Source of the DNA: Maratus speciosus
Lineage: Eukaryota > Arthropoda > Arachnida > Araneae > Salticidae
Length of the DNA: 64,000 nt
Reading direction: 5' to 3'
Assembly: GCA_963932465.1 (NCBI GenBank)
Contig: OZ010794.1
Coordinates: forward strand, 442,061,502-442,125,501
Shown: positions 34,555 to 46,630 of the stretch, one piece after another
Layout of the letters: every line of letters starts with the position of its first letter
How positions within the stretch are numbered: position 1 is the first letter of the stretch
Position numbers and translations under genes: made by a program
The notes under the pieces: generated by a model
What the model was told of the DNA's origin: nothing
Databases searched by the model: none
Seen by the model: the letters and a program-made list of their open reading frames with translations, nothing else

Positions 34555-35500
34555 ACTAAGTTCAGTCTATATCTATATTTGCAAATTAATTCACTCTTAG
34601 AAGGAGTAATTCTTATCTTTTCTGGTGGCAAAGCTGTACCCTACAAGGAAAAGTGCTGGACACATAAAAGTTGATTCATTTCCATTACTCGACGTCAACA
34701 CACGGGTTAATGGGCGGGAATTCAAATTAGCTTCTACTTCATGCAAGGTAATTTAAAATTATTTGTATAAATCCAATGAAGATCTTCCATTTCCACTTTT
34801 AACTTGATGATCCAGAACCAGATGATATTATTTATTTGAAGGAAAATGCCATCTTAAACGAAGCAGAACATTCAATAAACGAAAACAAACATTACATGTC
34901 TACATAAACTATCTTTTACGCATCTCATTAAAAATGTCGTACTTTTCATTCACAAAGAAAACATAGAGCAAATTGTCAATAAAAACAAAAGTCTTTTCGA
35001 GTTCACTCAGCATTTTTTTTTTTTCTTTTACTGCATACCAAGAAGTCTCAATTCAGAGTCAGAAACTACAACATCCTCCAGCCCAGAAAAATAAGTTATT
35101 TATCTTTACAATTGTCAAGTTCCAGTGGGTTTAAAAAATTGCACAGCTTGCTAAATAAAACTACCGGTTGCCAGTCTTAAGGTGCATGCACAAACTTTTC
35201 CATCTCTACCAGGACAGGATGGATATCTTTAACAACGCCTAATTTGAACAACTGCTCTATTTATTACTTGCATGCTTTTGGAGTGATTTATCTGTATGAT
35301 GGACAGATCTTAAGCCCGTCTGATAAAATTGTTTCTATTTTAACAAAAATTGTTGCACTAAGTTCAGTCTATATCTATATTTGTAAGTTAATTCACTCTT
35401 CGTAGAAGAAGTAATTCTTATCTTTTCTGATGGCAAAGGTGTACCTTACGAGGAAATGTGCTGGGCACAAAAAAAGTTGGTTCATTTTCACCACTCGACT
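34555..35500. repeat. 802-bp tandem repeat with preserved empty insertion sites
   Basis: 34555-34690 (starting ACTAAGTTCAGTCTATATCT) recurs at 35357-35500. The sequence between continues into 34836-35356, which is homologous to 12099-12638. This copy lacks both the hAT found at 7030 and the nest found at 12639. No coding content is recognised. Confidence 0.82.
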
Positions 35501-35627
35501 CAAATAAAAACAAAACTTTTTTTTTTCATTTCCACTTTTTTTTAAGCATGTGCCAAAGAGTTTCGATTCAGTGTGAAACTGCAACATCTGTCACTTATCT
35601 GGGAACTCCACAAAGAATGTACAACAC

Positions 35628-35706
35628 AGTTGAACCCGGCACCCCTCCTACGCTCGCAAGCGATTAGCGGAGTGGTGTATTAACCACTTGGCCACAGAGA
35701 GCCCAT
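35628..35706 (-). ncRNA. tRNA-Ser-like sequence, probably a pseudogene or SINE head
   Basis: On the minus strand it has GTGGCCAAGTGGTTAA (D-arm-like), a CCGCTAATCGC anticodon-like stretch, a long variable region and GGGTTCAAC (B box). The acceptor stem is not convincing by eye, and no SINE body follows. Confidence 0.4.
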
Positions 35707-36219
35707 GCGGCAATTAGACGATGCTGATTTTTAATAAATTCACTACTTTGCACTTTCTACAAAGTTTAAAGAGAAGCTATGAATTTTCCGTAATTTGGGG
35801 TAACACACGTCAAATTAACATATTGTAACAAATTTTTTGGAACAACATGAATTGCAGTCATAAAATTGGGCGTAATATTTAAAATAAGTATTGATTATGC
35901 TTATAAAAGTTTTTTTTCTTTAATCTATTTTTACTTTTATACTTATTAAATTTAATGGATTCCCAAAACTGTTTAATGCTGTAAAATTACTTTTTTATGC
36001 TTTAATATTTAAACAGTTTCATATTTATTATTTACTTTTAATATAAAATACTTGTATCCTGTCTGCATATATTCTGCATAATTCTATTGCATTTATAAAT
36101 TTTGAAATTTCATATTAATCATGCAGTATTTAATTACTCATGAATATTTTCTGAATTTTACATTTGAATTAGTTTTTCTTAAATCTTGCTTAAAATAATA
36201 ATTTGTATTTGACTTTCAG

Positions 36220-36288
36220 GTTATATCTTTTGATGAACTAAAGTCAGACTATAAAAATCCTATAGATCAATGCAACAGTTTAAATCCT
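36220..36288 (+). CDS. cni: cornichon exon 2
   Basis: The 23 codons read VISFDELKSDYKNPIDQC then NSLNP. This is the most conserved segment of cornichon proteins, the loop after the first helix that contains the cargo- and receptor-contact region. The acceptor is a pyrimidine-rich GACTTTCAG ending at 36219, and the donor GTAAGT starts at 36289. Phase is 0 on both sides, so it joins exon 1 without a frame change. The exon has no stops or damage. It lies between intron 1 (32.2 kb) and intron 2 (15.2 kb), about equally far from any resolvable transposon end. Confidence 0.97.
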
Positions 36289-39200
36289 GTAAGTATATTG
36301 TGTTAAAATACTGACATTTAGTTATTTTCAGCATAGAAAAAATAACATCTGCATGTGGTGCGAAGTGACCTGATATCTAGTTGAAAAAGAAATGTTTTCT
36401 TCTCATTGTTTTTTCTTGTTTTCGCATCAGTTCCATTATCATAACAAAATAAGTTCTTATCGTCCGAATTCTCTGAAATTTTAATACATTTAAATATAAC
36501 TATTTAGCTAATTCTTTAAAATTTCGTGAAAAAAAAAAATGCATATTAATAGTGAAAACTTTGGAGAAGTCGAGAGAAACTGCGTCGAAATCCTTTGGTT
36601 TTTAATGTTTTTTTGTCGAAGCTTTCACATTTAATTTTGTAAAAAATATTTCTACCCGTCCGAATGTTTCTAAATTTTTGTAGGTGATATAAATCTGGTT
36701 TATTGAGATGCTCTAAAAAGATTGTGTTAAAATACGAATGTTTAGTTACTTTTAACATGGAAAAAAATATCGTCTCTGTGTGGTGCAAAGCCAGCTGTGT
36801 TCGGCGGTGCATTTGAAAGGGTTAAACTTCATATTTTCTTTAACCGATTGCGCTATCAATTAGAAGGTCTCATCTTTACTAGCATATTTTTGGTTTGTCA
36901 GTACCTGCGTCCTGAAATCAAGGAGTTAACTGCAATATTTTTATAATCTTTCGTATTGATTGCAACATTTGGGACATAAGAGTACAATCTTTCGGAATAT
37001 GTCTTCAAATTTGAACTGTACCCAGTGGTTTGGTCGATTTTGATTAAAATAAAACTATTAAAAACAACAAGTAAAATCAAAAAGCAGTTCTTCGATGGCT
37101 TCTGATGTGTAAATGGTTTTGTGGGCATGTGCAAGAGCTTTTCGGAGCTGAATTTTATAATCACAATCGCCAGGGCCTGAATGGAGTTATTAAAAAGAAA
37201 CAAAATGAACAGCCAACACCTACTTCTGGATGGTATTTATTTATATTGTTTAAAAAAGTTAATACAATAGAAATAGATCTTTTGTAATGCACACAGTGCG
37301 ATAAAAGGTGAAACTGGGAAATTTCATTAGTGGCTAGTGTCATTAATAGCAATTTTATTAGTGATAATTTATTTTATTTAAAAATGCTAAACTATAAACT
37401 TTTGTTAAAATATCTATCAATATCATTAATATTAACATATTCCATATTAACATATTTTCTGTTAGTAATGCCTCAGTTACCTTTTTAAAAAAACTTTAAT
37501 GAAAACTAGTTTTTTTAAAGAAAGCTAGTTTAACGCTGCATTGGGCATATTGTCGCACCGTGTATGTCACATTCGAAAAAAAAAAAAAAAAGTTTAGAGC
37601 AATTAATTAAAATTATTAACTAAAATTGAAGTTTTTAAGTTTCACATTGAATTTAATACCCCAATTATTAAACGTCAGCTAAATTATTTTTTAGTTCAAA
37701 ATTAGGATGCTCTGTCCCTCTTCACCCTATGCTTGCCAAATCCTTTCCGTATACTGTGGTCTCTAATAACAGGCTGGTTTCCTCTGTTCTAAAAAGGAGG
37801 ATAAAAAAATTTAAATGTAGAAACTCAATCGCTATTTGAAAATAAATATTTTAAGAAATGGACTCAATGAGAGTAAGCGTTAAAAGTGCTTTTAATTTAA
37901 TAAAATATCATTTGTTTTTTTCTTGAGAAGTTAAGCACAAGTGATGATTTATTATCCAAGCTTGATAAATGGCAAAGGCATCTTCTTTGGTTGTCTGTAA
38001 AATAAATATTTGTTCATGCTTTAAAAATCATGCATCATGTTATAGTGTATAATGTTCTTATGGACTATAAAACAATTATCAAAGTACTCTTCAATTGAAG
38101 TTAATTTTTTCTGTATAAAATTAGTGTTTAAATTTTAATCTCTGTAATTTTTTACAAAAAATGTTTTAGGTGGTTGAAATAACCAAAGTTCGTTTGCCTC
38201 AAATTTTTATTGTCTCTAACCAAGGGTTGGTTGAGATTTTTCTCAACTTTAGGTCCTGTTTTTCTGAAAATTGTAAATGATCTTTTATATATACATATAC
38301 AAAGTCTAATCATAATTTTGTGTATCTGAAATTAGTGTCTTATTCAGGTTCCTCTGTAGATATTTTTAACAAGATCCTCTGTTAATGAGTTAATCATGGA
38401 AGACGGTAGTATTCCGAGTGACGCAGCCTTAAGCCTAAAATCGTATCGTATCGTATCGTAGAATTCGTAGATGGCGGAACTCATATATACAGCTAACTCG
38501 ACATCAAAGAAAATGCGAAAAGCCGCCTGTTAATAACTCATCAAATATAGGTCCTATTGTTCTGATTTTTTTTAAACAGTCTTATATCTGCAGTCTAATC
38601 CTATTCTGAATTTTTTATAATTCTACGTGCAGTATATTTTCAGATCTGTAAACCCATTTTGAAAGCAATTTCGATGGTGTAAGTTTGTCTTTTTTTTTTC
38701 TCCGAAACGGTCTAGATTTTTTTAAAAACCTTAATATATAAAATGAATCTGTTTTTGACGAAGTGGATAAGACTAACCTAGTATCTAGGAAAACTCTTAA
38801 TTTTTATATAATCCGCATGAAAAAATGGACTTCTTAGGATCGCGGATTACATGTTATTCTATGGGCTAGCAGACAGAACGTTGCACATCGGTTTTGCGCG
38901 GTTTAGGTCACAGTTAAAAATCTGAATATTGGCAATAAATCTTTTTTTAAACTACGAAAACAGTTTATTATGTGCTTTAAAATACTTAGGCTGATTTTTT
39001 AAAATGGAGCAGTATTTTGTAATTATAGGTATTTTATTTCACTGTTATTCATAGTAAGTAAACATTTTTTAAGGAGAAAATATTTCACATTTTTAAAAAA
39101 ATTCTCATATCGAAATTCGATATTTATCGAAAATTCTCGTATCGATATGAAAATTCATCGCATTCGCCATAAGACTTCGCCATGTATTACTACGCGATAC

Positions 39201-40108
39201 GCGAAGTTGACTGAAGAAATATCAAAGATCTTGAAATGGTATTCCAAGGGGAGAAAGTGAGTACAATTTCTAATTATCCAGACAGCATTCTTTGCAACCG
39301 ATCCTTTCTAATTAGTATAATGTTCTGAATTGTTTTTATTTTCAACAATACTTATAACTGTTTTCCTTACAAAATAACGTTCTTGTTATCATAGGTATTT
39401 CTTGTGATATGTGAGTGTAATACAGATAGATTAATAATTTAATTTTGAGTTTTCTTTTAAAGAAATTAAACAAAATCTTTCATTTTTAAAGAACGCACAA
39501 TTTAAAAAAAAGGTATGACGAAATCAAAATTAAGATTTCCAATCCCGTTTATAAAATGATTCATTTGCGAATTGTTTCAAATATTATTATAAACGAAAAT
39601 TGACTTAAAATGACATCTTTCGTTTATTTATTTTTTTTTTATACAACTCTTTTCAGCTTCAAAAATTAAAGCATCGTAGTATTTTATTTTTATAAAATTT
39701 AACCTAAAGGGGAAAAAAAATTCTTATTGCCGTTTATCTCTGTAACAAAAGAAAAACTGAAAAAAAAAAAAAAAAACACCTGAAGCTATGCTTTTAGGCT
39801 AATTGATTACAGCCATGGGTGCAAGACCTTCAATCTCAGGACTGATTTCAGTCTTGGACATATTTTTGACTGATAGTAAATTCTACTTTATATACTTAAA
39901 TTATCACGATTAGCTCAAAATGAACCCTTTTATCCTGACTGGTTGTTTTGAGCTCCTAAAAGTAAAAATTTTCATCATGATACTTTTCCTTATTTAGTAA
40001 TTAAAGTTTATAGATAAATGAGATAAAACAGCTTTTTTGCAAAAGTAAGATACTTGTTTTTATTTAATTTTAAAGTTAATATGCTTAAAAGAAAGCTTTA
40101 AATAATTT

Positions 40109-40242
40109 AGATAAAGTTAAAAATGCTATAAAAAGTGATAGAAAATCTTTATTAAGATTGACGATCGTTTCGTCGCACCAACGGCGACTTTTTCAAAATC
40201 AAAGATTTTCTATCACTTTTTATAGCATTTTTAACTTTATCT
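40109..40242. repeat. Perfect 41-bp inverted repeat (134-bp hairpin)
   Basis: 40109-40149 is the exact reverse complement of 40202-40242. The 52-bp loop contains CGATCGTTTCGTCGCACCAA. It is a short foldback or MITE, and no TSD is evident. Confidence 0.85.
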
Positions 40243-41139
40243 GTTTATAAGTGATTATTATACATGTGTTTAAATAATTTACTTTTAAAAAATTTAAAAG
40301 TAGCCAGCTCCCTTATATGGTATTTGTGGTAATGAAGTATAATTGTAAATAAGAACAATTCAGAACATGTTACTATTTAGAAAAGATTGGTTTCACAAAA
40401 TTTCATTAGCAGCTGCATTGTAGCTGTCATGATAATTAGACTTTGTATAAACTAATAAAGTGATTACTCAGTAACCATTTCAATTAATATATTAATCTGA
40501 CTCGCATCTTAAATTAAATATTAAGTTTTTATTCTGCTTTCATTAAACCAGTCACTATTCTGTAACATTCCGCATATTCCGACTACAAAAACTCTTTTTA
40601 TCAATTCCACCTGTATACTGGAGGGTTGCCGTGCCACTACAGAGTAGCGCGTTTATCGCCTCTTTGTGCAATAGCATTTGAAAGATCACCACACTAACAT
40701 AAAAAAGTAGCAATAAAAGAAAAACAAAATTAATCAGTTGATTGTAAAAAACCCGCTCCATTCTCGGCTGGGGAAGGAACATCACAAGAAAAAAAAAAAA
40801 CCTCGCGAAATTTGACAGTATGTCAGGGGCTGTTCAAATATTACGTAAGCATGTTTTTGACTATTTTTGACCCCCCCTCCCCCCTTGTCAGCAAAAATAA
40901 GCAAATCGCGAACCCCCCTTAATAATTACGTAAGAAAATTGGACCCCCCCCCCTCCCTACTTAAAAAAAAAAAATTAGGACACAATACAAATTATAAAAC
41001 TCTACTCGACTAATATAACTACTAAATAATAATAAACGCTTGTTTTATTTCTTTAGAATTCTATTTAAGAAAATTTCTTAGATCACAATTTTAGAAGAAC
41101 TTAGCCATTTGAAAAATTTAAATTTGAACATGACAATAT

Positions 41140-42998
41140 CTATTCCGATGCTGACCACGGCTGCTCAAGCCATTTTTCCATATCTGTTATGATATTGGTT
41201 TCCAGTTTTACTTGATTATCTTCATCGCTTACTATTCGGATGCAATCTTTATCAACTTCATCTTCATTGATCCACTCAACATCTTCCATATCTTCCACGA
41301 ATTTTACGAAGCGCATAAGTTCATTTGCTCGACGAGCAGCAATTCTCAATAGTCGTATAAGGCAGTCCTTCTCGCTTTTTTCACTCTGTTGAATTTTTTT
41401 GTGTCTGTTTGCTGACTTCTGAGATGCATGATATTGGCCACAACTTCCACAAGTTCTTGCGGATAAATGCGTGAACTTTATGGAAGAGCAAAAATAATCA
41501 TACAGCATCTTTAAAAATCCCTTTTTTGTACTATTCAGATTTAAGGCCAGATGGAGACTTAAATCTATAAATTCCCCCTCTTCACTTGCAATGATGTCAG
41601 TTGACGATTGTATCATTTTAATTGGAGGAGGAATGAATCGTCCTTTTAATATACGAAATAATCCACTACGTGCAGGAGAGCAACAATTCTTTTTTTCGCA
41701 TTTTACAATTTGCAGCAAATATTGACTTTCTTGTACGAGCTTCGAATACCAATCCAAGTCATAACCAAGAGATTCTGGTTCGCCTGAATCAACATATGTG
41801 GCAGTAACGGGATAACTGTCAATGTTTAATGAGTTCCAGATATCTGCGAGAGTTTTACCAGCATATGCTAAGTTATTTTGCTCAATTTCTTCATCAGTAG
41901 TGCGACCGTTCTCATCGAGATGGGAACCATAATGGTTATGAGGGTGTATAAGACAAGACAGTTCTCGACTGAGTGGTGTCATTCGCCTTTCTACTCAATT
42001 ATATGCACTTCTTCCAGGAGCATTGCACGCTATGAAAATTCCATCCAAATCATGCTTTTTGAAATGGTTAATAGCAAACGATATAACTTTCTGGTAGCGG
42101 GGATTCTTGTCTGGATCTCCATCAACCGTTACTATGATTACAGGTTTGATGAAACCCTCTTCTGTTTTCACTAATTTTTCAAAATCTTTGAGTATTAATA
42201 GAGTTTCAAAATCCTGAGCATGAGTATTTGCTGTGGAAGAACTGTGTTTCCCACTTCTTATAGCTATTAACGTTGGACCAGAATAACCTATGTATGGCTT
42301 TACTTTGACCTGCCATGCCAGGAGCAATCACAATACCAGCGTAAACACATGGGATAAGTTTGCGGCGTTCAGCGATGACCCAGTCGTGATCGCTTAAGGA
42401 TACGTGATACTCCATATGCATCAGTATCATAGCCTGTTTATTGGCTGCTGTAATTCCCAAAGGTACGCACGCTTTTTCATCATGTGAAAGAAGAAACACT
42501 TGCATGGGTCCAAAAATTGAAGCTAAAGTTTCTAAATAATGGATGAATATTACTGCAAATTGGGTATCAATGTGAGATCGGTGATAATCAGCCAGAATCC
42601 AAGAAAGTTTTATCGGCACTGTGGTGACATGTCTTCGACACTCGATGGTTGAGGAATTTTTTGGAAGCAAACGAAGATATGTTCTACTCCTGCTTATTGC
42701 AAAACCAACCTTTTTCAGTTTTGCAGTCAAGTCATCGAGTGTTTTGACACTTCGGACTTGTTTCTTCTTTTTGCATCTGCAGCGCTTCCAATAATAGCTA
42801 TGTCTGCTATTGCTTTAAGTAATAATGGTTGTTTAAACTTGGTCTTCCTACTGATTCCCTCAAAGCTATTTTTTTAATGTCTGGATTATCATGGCATATT
42901 TCTCCAAGCTTTGTTCGTTTGGTGGTTCGGTGTTTTCTTTGGTATTCAGCATTTTGTCGTTTCCTTTTTAAGGATTGTTTTTCCTTTTTTGAGATCAC
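41140..42998 (-). pseudogene. Transposase main exon, broken by one stop and frameshifts
   Basis: Reading from 42998: a basic coiled segment (KKEKQSLKRKRQNAEYQRKH), then IALRESVGRP. After two frameshifts at about 42735-42800 comes SRTYLRLLPKNSSTIECRRH. Then HDEKACVPLGITAANKQA, whose D is at 42479-42481, and SDHDWVIAERRKLIPCVYAG. A frameshift follows near 42320. Next come GPTLIAIRSGKHSSSTA and VDGDPDKNPRYQK (D at 42121-42123), then NAPGRSAYN, TGA and VERRM (E at 41989-41991). The C-terminal 280 codons contain CGSCGQYHASQKS and end at 41140. D, D and E suggest an RNase-H-fold transposase with 43 residues between the second and third acids. I recognise the block from many uncharacterised arthropod and cnidarian proteins but cannot name the superfamily. 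Confidence 0.8.
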
Positions 42999-43402
42999 TG
43001 GAAACCTTATTTATCTGTTTTTGAATCTGAGATACATTGGTTTCAATTCAATTGGGTTACATTTCATTTTTAGTAAGGTTCAAAATTTGAAAACAGTTAG
43101 AAGATTATCTGCTACAAAACTAACATATTTTTTAATTTTTTTCCCCCATGGATGCATTAATTTTTGAGTTATTTCAAAAGAAAAAATAAGGCTTAGCTTG
43201 GCTACGCCATATTTAAAAAGTAATAACTCGTTTTTTGACGTTTTTTTGGTCTTTATTTATTCCCATACTGACCATGTTTTGCCAAGGCTACACGGCCATT
43301 TTATCTTATCTATCTTTTTTCCAATTTTTACAAGTAATTATGTAAACTTAAAGTTATGCTAAAATATATTTAAAATTTTAAGAATAAATTGATTATAATT
43401 AC

Positions 43403-43633
43403 CTTTATAAAATAATCACGAAAGACTGATTTCTTTTTGGTTGCCTTACGCAGTTCGTCCTCAATTCTTTTTAGCACCAATACCTCTAACTCTTTGTCAG
43501 TTTTAGAAGACTTTTTGTACTGCCGCCACACATCATTAGTTTTACATTGGATATCCTTCAAAGATTTATCTGATGCAGACTTTTTGAAACTTTCAAAATG
43601 TTTTTTGTACAAGATTTCTCGAAATGAAGACAT
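43403..43633 (-). CDS. Probable first coding exon of the same transposase
   Basis: ATG at 43633 opens 77 codons (MSSFREILYKKHFESFKKSA, then a lysine-rich helical stretch with DVWRQYKK and KATKKKS) ending at a good donor, AAAG|GTAATT, at 43403. It lies upstream, on the same strand and inside the same TIRs, as the main exon. Short FRE-L...W-x-x-K domains of this kind precede the basic coiled region in related proteins as I recall them. The exon itself is undamaged, but no clean acceptor is seen before the basic segment near 43020-43130. It could also belong to an unrelated decayed gene. Confidence 0.5.
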
Positions 43634-43683
43634 ATTTCTGATTTTATTTATTTTAAACACCATTACACTGCAGTACTGAGAGA

Positions 43684-44722
43684 TAGAGGTATGCACAGGC
43701 CGAAATTTCCAGGCTCGGGGCCGGCCCGACTCATAGAGAAAAAAATTCAGCCCGGCCCGTACAAAAAAATTATTGGCCCGGCCCGATAAAAAAGTTAAAA
43801 GTTCGGCCCGAGCCCGGCCCGACCCGGAAAAAAAGTTAAAATCTCGGCCCGGCCCGATTGAATTTCTACAAAACATTGATTTTTATGTCGATTTGGTGAA
43901 AGATTTGTCTCGTACGAGGAGATCTGGCCAAAAATATGTCTTAAATATTTTTTTATGTTTATAATCTTCATTTTTATATAAGTGGCGCTGGCTGCGACAT
44001 TTATTTTTTTTAATCAATCTCTATTTCTTGTATGTAAATGAATCCGTTATCATTAATATCGTTAATCCATATTCCATGTATTGAAGTGCTAAAAATCTGA
44101 AAAATGCTATACAATAAAATTTTCTAAAATGGAATTGCATAAAAAAGAAAAAAATCCGTTATAGACAAGTGCCCTTCTTAGCAAGTTTTAAATGTATTAT
44201 ATATCCTATTCTTACGTATTAGTATATTAATTTTGTATGGATCAACACGTTTTTCAGTTTATAACAGGATTTCGTCATAGACAGGTTCCTCCTCACATGT
44301 TTTCTTATATTTTCATTTAGCTATATTTTAATAAGCGTAGAAATCTACTATTCTTTAAAAAGAATAAATTTGAATGTTTAATAGTAGAATAATAGCGATT
44401 TAAAAATGTGTACATTTTTTTCAAAATTTTTTGAGCCTGACCTAATTTTACTGACCTTTGAACGGATCAGGCTACGCCGAGACAATGATTTTCATACGGG
44501 CTGCGTCAAAACTAGGACTTAAAATTTTGGGCCTTGAAGACTTGGGATGAAACCAGTCCCGGCTCTGTACAGAAAAAATGGGCCCGACCCGATCCCCCAG
44601 GAAAAAAGTAAGGCCCGAACCCGGCCCGAACCCGGCCCGTCCCGAGCCTTCAGAAAAATGTATGGCCCGGGCCCGCCCCGAGTGCCGTGAATGAAAATAG
44701 GCCCGGCCCGTGCAGATCTTTA
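43684..44722. mobile_element. GGCCCGG-rich hAT element nested in the 4.4-kb transposon
   Basis: It starts TAGAGGTATGCACAGGCC and ends GGCCCGTGCAGATCTTTA. The flanks are CTGAGAGA (43676-43683) and CTGAGAGG (44723-44730), 7/8 identical. It has the same family interior as 29553-30782. Its insertion just upstream of the transposase start separates that start from any promoter. Confidence 0.83.
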
Positions 44723-45524
44723 CTGAGAGGTTTTTAAAACTCACAAGACACCAGACAGTAGAGCAGTCGGTCACTATGGTTATGGGGTTCAACCACTTGA
44801 CAGAGGAGGGGTGGAAACAAAAAAGATAGAATTTTACTTACGTTTTGGAAGCTTTCCCGAAAACTCACATTGTCACAATACATCATATCTCATCGGTCCA
44901 TTCAATTCTATTCTATTCTCACAATTGGAAATAGTAGTAAGTTCTCAGAGATAATAAGCCCTCATGCATCAAACATGAACAGTCACCTCTAGATAAAAGA
45001 GATCGTTTGTTTTCCTTGTGCGGTCAAAATAGCTGACATCAGAATTTCAAGTTTAATATTCTTTTGCTATTTCTTTCTTTCAATTTGAAATTTTATAATT
45101 TTTTTTTTTTTTTTTACAAGTTAGAGATTCTGAAAATGTCTTACGTAAGCATCATTCAAACCCCCCCTCCTCCCTTGTCAGCAAAAATAAGCAAATCGCT
45201 AACCCCCTCCCCCCCCCCTTAGGTGCTTACGTAATATTTGAACGGCCCCTCAGGGGGGGGGGGGGGGATACAAAACTTCATGAAAATAGTTGAAACTTTT
45301 CTTATAAATATGTTACACATAACATATGGTAGTAATAATCAGTATATCTGATGAAAATACAAGTAATTTTTTAAAATAAACTATTTAATGATTTTTGTTA
45401 TCCCTATTACTGTATTTGATTAATAGTAGCTCAAGAGCCATAATTTTATATTGTAAAATCCTTAAAAGCACTCTGCAAGCAGTCCTTGTTCAATCACAAA
45501 AGCCTGCCACAAAAAAATTTTAAT

Positions 45525-46196
45525 GCAGAAGATGTAATGTATTTCTCAGATATAAACAATGAATTTTTCAGTTAAGAAGCACATGTATTTTACAAATATT
45601 GCTATTTCTTGGAACCTAAATATGATACATTATCGCCTTTAACACATTATTTTGGAGTAATGAAAACATTGTTATTATATTAAAAATTTTTGTAAATGAG
45701 TGTTATAATCAGAGCAGCTCATGACAGGTTTTTCTTGCAGCACTAAAATGCATGCTTTCCAAAAGTTTTTTTGTTGTTGGTTTTTTTTTTTTTTTTTTAA
45801 ATACATTTTTGCTTTATTTAATGGAAGAAAATTCTGCTAAAAATAAGGCAAAGATTTCATTATTAAAAATAGTGAAAAAGAATAAATTGGCCAGCCATGC
45901 ATTTAGTGTTCCCAAAACTGTCAGTCATGAGTTACCACTATTTATAATGATTTTGCCCAGGCATATTTGGATGTTATATTTCAAGGTAATATCTTTAAGG
46001 TAATTTAATAATGTGTGATCTATACCTATTATATAAAATTTCATAATTTGCACATTTTCTGGTTCCAAGGAATGTAATTTAAAGCATATATACGAAGTAA
46101 ATTTAATGATGTATGAAATATGATCTATATAATGCAAAATTCTATAATACGCACAACTTCTCATACCAAGGTGTGCATTATAAAGATCTTCTACTG
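45525..46196. mobile_element. Tigger-like element with decayed left end
   Basis: The right end AAAGATCTTCTACTG is followed by TA (46197-46198). The interior matches the intact relative at 58040-58563 (shared GATATAAACAATGAATTTT-like and ATAACGCACAACTTCTC-like blocks). The left end is reduced to GCAGAAGATG. The open frame at 45752-46003 includes a basic segment that might be a pogo-type helix-turn-helix remnant, but I cannot support it. Confidence 0.6.
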
Positions 46197-46429
46197 TATT
46201 CATATGTAGTTCACACATCAAAAACCTTAAAGATTTAGTATCTGTAAGAGGACATTATTACAACTTTATATTTTTTTCATTCTGTAGCACAAATTACTCA
46301 GCTTAGAATTTGCCAATCAAAACATTGCCATCTTGATTTTTTTCCACTGTCTTTATTTACCTCAGAAGTGATTAAGATTTTTTTATATTGTAAATCCTAA
46401 AGGTTATAATAGCAAAAAAGCATCTTTAA

Positions 46430-46630
46430 GCCCTTAGGGAGTAGCGACCGGTATACTTAGCCACTTAAGGTATTCAGAATCCTTCATTATTCTCACCACT
46501 TATTTTTAATTGTAAAGTTTACCTTCTTTAATGGGAGCATTTCTGTGATTCAATTACAGAAAATTTTCTGTTTTTAAAAACCTGTAGTAAAAGGTTAAAA
46601 ATTAACCAAAGGGCTCTTGTCGCGAAGGGG
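46430..46630. mobile_element. TTAA-flanked MITE (piggyBac-like)
   Basis: It is 201 bp between TTAA at 46426-46429 and 46631-46634. The ends are GCCCTTAGGGAGTAGCGACC on the left and, inverted, CCCCTTCGCGACAAGAGCCC on the right. It is similar in size and end type to 17264-17480. Confidence 0.65.

Larger units (their letters stand above)
4016..36219 (+). other. cni: cornichon intron 1 (32,204 bp)
   Basis: The intron is bounded by GTAAG at 4016 and by a TTTCAG acceptor ending at 36219. I found no host coding sequence inside it, and most of its length is resolved below as nested transposons. Stretches with nothing recognised include 4090-4560 (a long poly-T at about 4447-4481), 17720-18440 and 35710-36210. 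Confidence 0.9.
40826..45249 (-). mobile_element. 4.4-kb TIR transposon with unassigned DDE transposase
   Basis: The 26-bp TIRs start GGGGCTGTTCAAATATTACG (40826-40851) and, inverted, GGGGCCGTTCAAATATTACG (45224-45249), differing at one base. TCA flanks both sides (40823-40825 and 45250-45252). Next to each TIR is a C-rich block around CTTGTCAGCAAAAATAAGCA; strikingly, it is in direct orientation at both ends. Inside are a two-part transposase pseudogene on the minus strand and a nested hAT (43684-44722). The termini resemble short insect MITEs with GGGGCC...ATTACGTAA ends. Confidence 0.78.

Noticed and set aside
35628..35706. Functional tRNA-Ser gene
   Set aside because: The box motifs are present but the acceptor stem does not pair convincingly and no terminator is obvious, so it is listed only as tRNA-like.
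36466..36800. Duplicated cornichon exon 2 downstream of the real one
   Set aside because: The intronic flank is duplicated (36294-36365 against 36718-36795) but the sequence before the second copy does not encode the FDELK...YKNPIDQC motif.
37105..37287. Short frame GHVQELFGAEFYNHNRQG...
   Set aside because: It could be a transposase scrap but lacks any diagnostic motif.
41878..42174. + strand frame of 98 codons
   Set aside because: Antisense shadow of the transposase relic.
45752..46003. Frame with a basic segment as a pogo helix-turn-helix
   Set aside because: It lies in a Tigger-like element, so plausible, but the match is too weak to call.
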